63,462 nucleotides of DNA from CAXMQS01 sp964195995. GTDB taxonomy: Bacteria > Actinomycetota > Acidimicrobiia > Spongiisociales > JAOTWH01. The notes beneath the pieces were generated by a model. The model was not told where the DNA came from. It made no database searches and was given only the letters and a program-made list of their open reading frames with translations. The stretch spans positions 1 to 63,462 of the forward strand of contig CAXMQS010000098.1 of NCBI GenBank assembly GCA_964195995.1. Direction: 5' to 3'. Positions 61,228 through 63,462 of this stretch are shown here, piece by piece (within the stretch, counting starts at the first letter, position 1; the number at the start of each line of letters is the position of its first letter). The translations under genes and the position numbers were made by a program.

Positions 61228-62502
61228 CTAGAACACTTTCCCCATCACAAGGTTGGCGCCGAGTTGGTTGGTGCCGCAGTACTGAAAGTACATCTTGAGG
61301 TCGAATGGGCCGTGCGCTGCGGTCTCGCCGTCCAACAGCATGTCGCCTCCGATCACCCGATCCACCTGTGGCATGGCGATCACCTCATCCTCCGAGCCGA
61401 CGCTGACGATGGCGTCCGCCTCGGGCAGCGTGTAGAAGAGTGGGAAGTCGTAGCCGTCTGCTCCGGCCGCCTCGGAAGACACGATGGTCGTCCCGATGCC
61501 CGCCTGCTCCATGTACTGGCAGGCCAGCATCATGTCTATCGCAGAGTTGCCCCCACCCTCGGCAGTGAGGATCGCTCCGTCGGCGTCCAGGAACCCGGCC
61601 AGCTTGGCGGCCCAGCGCGACGATCGCTCCTTGTCGTCCTGGGTGTAGTTGTGGCCTCGGTTGATGATGACACCCGAGAAGTTGAGATCCTTGCCGTGCC
61701 GGGCCTGTAGCTCCCAGATGATGGGGTTGTTCTGGTGCAGGTAGGTCGGGTTCTTGTAGCAGGCATAGGCATAGACGCCGCTGACGATGGCGCCGTCCAT
61801 GACCTCATTGGGGTGGATGAGGCTGGGCACGAGGTTGTGAATGTCGCGCCCGTAGAGATAGGTGTCTGCCATGGGGCCCTGACCCTGCAGCTGGTAGAAG
61901 TAGACGACGTTGGGGAGGTCCGGGTCCTGCGTCGAGAAGTCGAACTCGGTAGCGGCATCGCCGGCGGCACCCTGGCGGGCGAGGAACTCAGCCACCCGCA
62001 GGCCGGCGCGGCGAGCGGCATCGTCGTAGTCCTCGTTCTCAACATCTGGGTTCGGTGTCAGCGTTGGCACGACATTGACAACCCGCGAAAACGGGCTGTA
62101 GTTGGCGGTCGGCCCCGACATGTCGACAACGGCTTCGCGAGCCTGGAGCAGGCCCGAGACCGGCTGCGGGAAGGTGCTCGATACCAGAACGCTCACCCCG
62201 CCGAGGCGCAGCGTGTCGCCGCTGCCAACGGTGTCCATTCCGCCGAGGAAGCCGGGGAAGACAACGCCACCGTTCACCTTGGTTCGTGGCTCTACAGCGT
62301 CAAGGCAGTGCACGATGCGTACCGACTCACCCGGGCTGGCGAGGTCGATCTGAGCTGCCGCGATGCGTTCATCCTCGAGGATCAGCGCAGTGACCTCGGC
62401 GGCGTCGATGGTCAGAGTGTTTCCATCGACCTCGGTGCGATCTCCCAACTGCGCGTCGTGAATATCAACTGTGTGCACATTGAGGCGGAACGGCTGCTGC
62501 AT
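61228..62502 (-). CDS. grdE: Glycine/sarcosine/betaine reductase protein B proprotein (GrdE/GrdG/GrdI type, pyruvoyl precursor)
   Basis: A 424-residue proprotein. The family autocleaves at a Cys to give two subunits, the C-terminal one bearing a pyruvoyl group that forms a Schiff base with the substrate amine. The region VMDGAIVSGVYAYACYKNPTYLHQNNP contains Cys248 at the expected position. Other conserved blocks are SPGESVRIVHCLDAVEPRTKVNGG, DTVGSGDT, VDMSGPTANYSPFS and GVIINRGHNYTQDDKERS. The start ATG is only 15 bases from the operator. It heads the unit grdE-grdB-grdC-grdA-ALDH. The group (GrdE, GrdG or GrdI) is not distinguishable here. Confidence 0.9.
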   Translation of the reverse strand: MQQPFRLNVHTVDIHDAQLGDRTEVDGNTLTIDAAEVTALILEDERIAAAQIDLASPGESVRIVHCLDAVEPRTKVNGGVVFPGFLGGMDTVGSGDTLRLGGVSVLVSSTFPQPVSGLLQAREAVVDMSGPTANYSPFSRVVNVVPTLTPNPDVENEDYDDAARRAGLRVAEFLARQGAAGDAATEFDFSTQDPDLPNVVYFYQLQGQGPMADTYLYGRDIHNLVPSLIHPNEVMDGAIVSGVYAYACYKNPTYLHQNNPIIWELQARHGKDLNFSGVIINRGHNYTQDDKERSSRWAAKLAGFLDADGAILTAEGGGNSAIDMMLACQYMEQAGIGTTIVSSEAAGADGYDFPLFYTLPEADAIVSVGSEDEVIAMPQVDRVIGGDMLLDGETAAHGPFDLKMYFQYCGTNQLGANLVMGKVF

Positions 62503-62516
62503 GGCGATACCCAGTT

Positions 62517-62535
62517 CGGTCTTACGGTCAGACCA
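62517..62535. promoter_or_regulatory. GntR/FCD operator upstream of grdE
   Basis: CGGTCTTACGGTCAGACCA lies 15-33 bases before the grdE ATG, overlapping where the transcript should start. It differs from the operator at 56499-56517 at two positions. Binding here would block transcription of the whole grd-ALDH unit. Confidence 0.8.
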
Positions 62536-62553
62536 ATCGTAGTCATGCGGCGC

Positions 62554-63462
62554 CTACAAGGGCAGCTGGGGGACCTCGCTCGCCCTGATGTTTCGCAGTC
62601 TTATCCGGTCTGTGATGAACACCCCGGCAAGTATCAAAGATCCGCCGACGATGATTCCCGGCTGCAGCTCCTCGTCCAGAACCAAAATGCCAACGACCAC
62701 TGCCACCAGGGGAATGATGTAGCCGATGACGGCCGAGTAGGTCACCGTGACGTGTCGGATGAGCCAGTAGTACAGAGCGACCGGCATGAAGGTCGCGAGG
62801 AGTCCGATGTACACGAGACTCGCCCATCCTTTCCCGGTCATACCAGATGGCGCTCCCTCGACGATGAACATCAGCGCGGTGGTGATGATGGCGCCGAGAG
62901 TGAACTGCACGGCGGAGAGGCCCAGGGGTGAGTAGCGCCCGGCATACCGCTTGGCATAGACAGCACCGAACGCCACTGAGACAACACCGACGAGTGACCA
63001 CGCTCCGGCTATCCCGGCGCGGCCCCCCTCGGTGATACCGGCATCGCCCGAGAACACCAACACCGCCACGCCCGCCAGCCCAACGATGAAGCCCACGACG
63101 GTGGCTCTCTGCAGGGGCTCATCTGGCAGCATCAGATGAGCGACGATGGCTGTGGCAAGAGGTATGAGTGCCGCGGCGAGGCCGACGAATCCCGCCGACG
63201 CGTACTGCAGTGCCAAGTTGCGAGTGACGAACGGGATAGTGACGCTTATCACCGACATCACGGCACCGACCCGCAATGTCACGGAATCGATCTTCACGCC
63301 GCCGCGTGTCGCTAACCAGAGCAGGACCCCCACGGCGGCGACCGCCGAGCTGATGGCTACGACTTGGAATGACTCGAGGCCCTGATCGAACGCCACCCTG
63401 GTCATGACTCCGGCGGTACCCCAGCCGAGGCTGCTCAGCGCGACAACGGACCAGATACGTCT
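62554..63462 (-). CDS. EamA/DMT-family transporter (start beyond window edge)
   Basis: A drug/metabolite-transporter-superfamily protein with two EamA repeats and about ten membrane segments. The visible frame continues in phase to the window edge (SLGWGTAGVMTRVAFDQG is a typical EamA first helix), so the true start lies outside. An internal ATG at 63405 would remove half of helix 1. It ends 51 bases before grdE and reads in the same direction. It may export a product such as an amine, or may be unrelated. Substrate unknown. Confidence 0.85.
   Translation of the reverse strand, partial: RRIWSVVALSSLGWGTAGVMTRVAFDQGLESFQVVAISSAVAAVGVLLWLATRGGVKIDSVTLRVGAVMSVISVTIPFVTRNLALQYASAGFVGLAAALIPLATAIVAHLMLPDEPLQRATVVGFIVGLAGVAVLVFSGDAGITEGGRAGIAGAWSLVGVVSVAFGAVYAKRYAGRYSPLGLSAVQFTLGAIITTALMFIVEGAPSGMTGKGWASLVYIGLLATFMPVALYYWLIRHVTVTYSAVIGYIIPLVAVVVGILVLDEELQPGIIVGGSLILAGVFITDRIRLRNIRASEVPQLPL

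Noticed and set aside
1..63462. CRISPR arrays, prophage or transposase genes
   Set aside because: No regular repeat-spacer pattern and no integrase, transposase or phage structural gene was seen, despite the tRNA-end repeats.

Overview
The window is a high-GC, gene-dense chromosomal segment with many GTG/TTG starts, 4-bp ATGA/GTGA gene overlaps, leaderless short ORFs and Thr-rich lipoprotein linkers. This fits an uncultured actinobacterium, plausibly an Acidimicrobiia-like lineage. That placement is inference from style; there is no rRNA gene in the window.

Layout. (1) 1-935: the end of a class III nucleotide cyclase and a small ABM-like protein. (2) 994-10096, minus strand: a glycoside-uptake operon of GH13_18 phosphorylase, solute-binding lipoprotein, two permeases, glycosyltransferase, glycerate 2-kinase and GH1 glucosidase. 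The phosphorylase plus glycerate kinase suggests glucosylglycerate catabolism. (3) 10.1-18.3 kb: an accessory zone (exported hydrolase, beta-lactamase-fold lipoprotein, NTF2-like protein, orphan GAF histidine kinase, CDF transporter). It is peppered with degenerate repeats, most of which end in the 3' half of a tRNA gene that itself lies elsewhere. (4) 18.3-45 kb: an amino-acid biosynthesis supercluster. It holds trpE-G-D-C-(F-B fusion)-A; a cysteine synthase-tusA-dsrE2 operon; an aromatic operon (chorismate mutase/prephenate dehydratase/ACT/DAHP synthase fusion, aroB, aroA, a shikimate kinase/dehydroquinase/shikimate dehydrogenase fusion, aroC); ilvD-ilvE divergent from ilvB-N-C; and leuA, a separate LeuA regulatory domain, and leuB-C-D. 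(5) 45.1-46.3 kb: LtrA-like membrane protein. (6) 46.4-63.5 kb, minus strand: a catabolic locus of three transcription units.

Regulation is the theme of part 4. Upstream of the cysteine, phenylalanine, ilv and leu genes lie short ORFs rich in the matching amino acid (seven Cys codons of 25; a Phe-Phe pair; Leu-Val-Leu-Ile-Leu; eight Leu of 22). Terminators follow the cys and ilv leaders and strong hairpins follow the other two. The cys leader also has an 11-bp antiterminator pairing, so a complete attenuation switch is legible.

Part 6 is the most unusual. It encodes a glycine/sarcosine/betaine-reductase-type system (grdE, grdB, grdC, grdA). GrdA and GrdB each contain an in-frame TGA at the family's selenocysteine position, followed at once by a hairpin. 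The grd genes are joined to an aldehyde dehydrogenase, alcohol dehydrogenase, FGGY kinase, class I aldolase, flavin reductase, VOC protein, GntR/FCD repressor and a BMP-type ABC importer. A FadR-type palindrome (GGTCAGACC core) lies in front of all three units, which argues for one regulon. My inference is a pathway that imports an amino-polyol or N-substituted sugar-like compound, oxidises, phosphorylates and aldol-cleaves it, oxidises the amino-aldehyde, and reductively removes the amine with the selenoprotein reductase. GrdD, thioredoxin and selenocysteine-insertion genes are not in the window.
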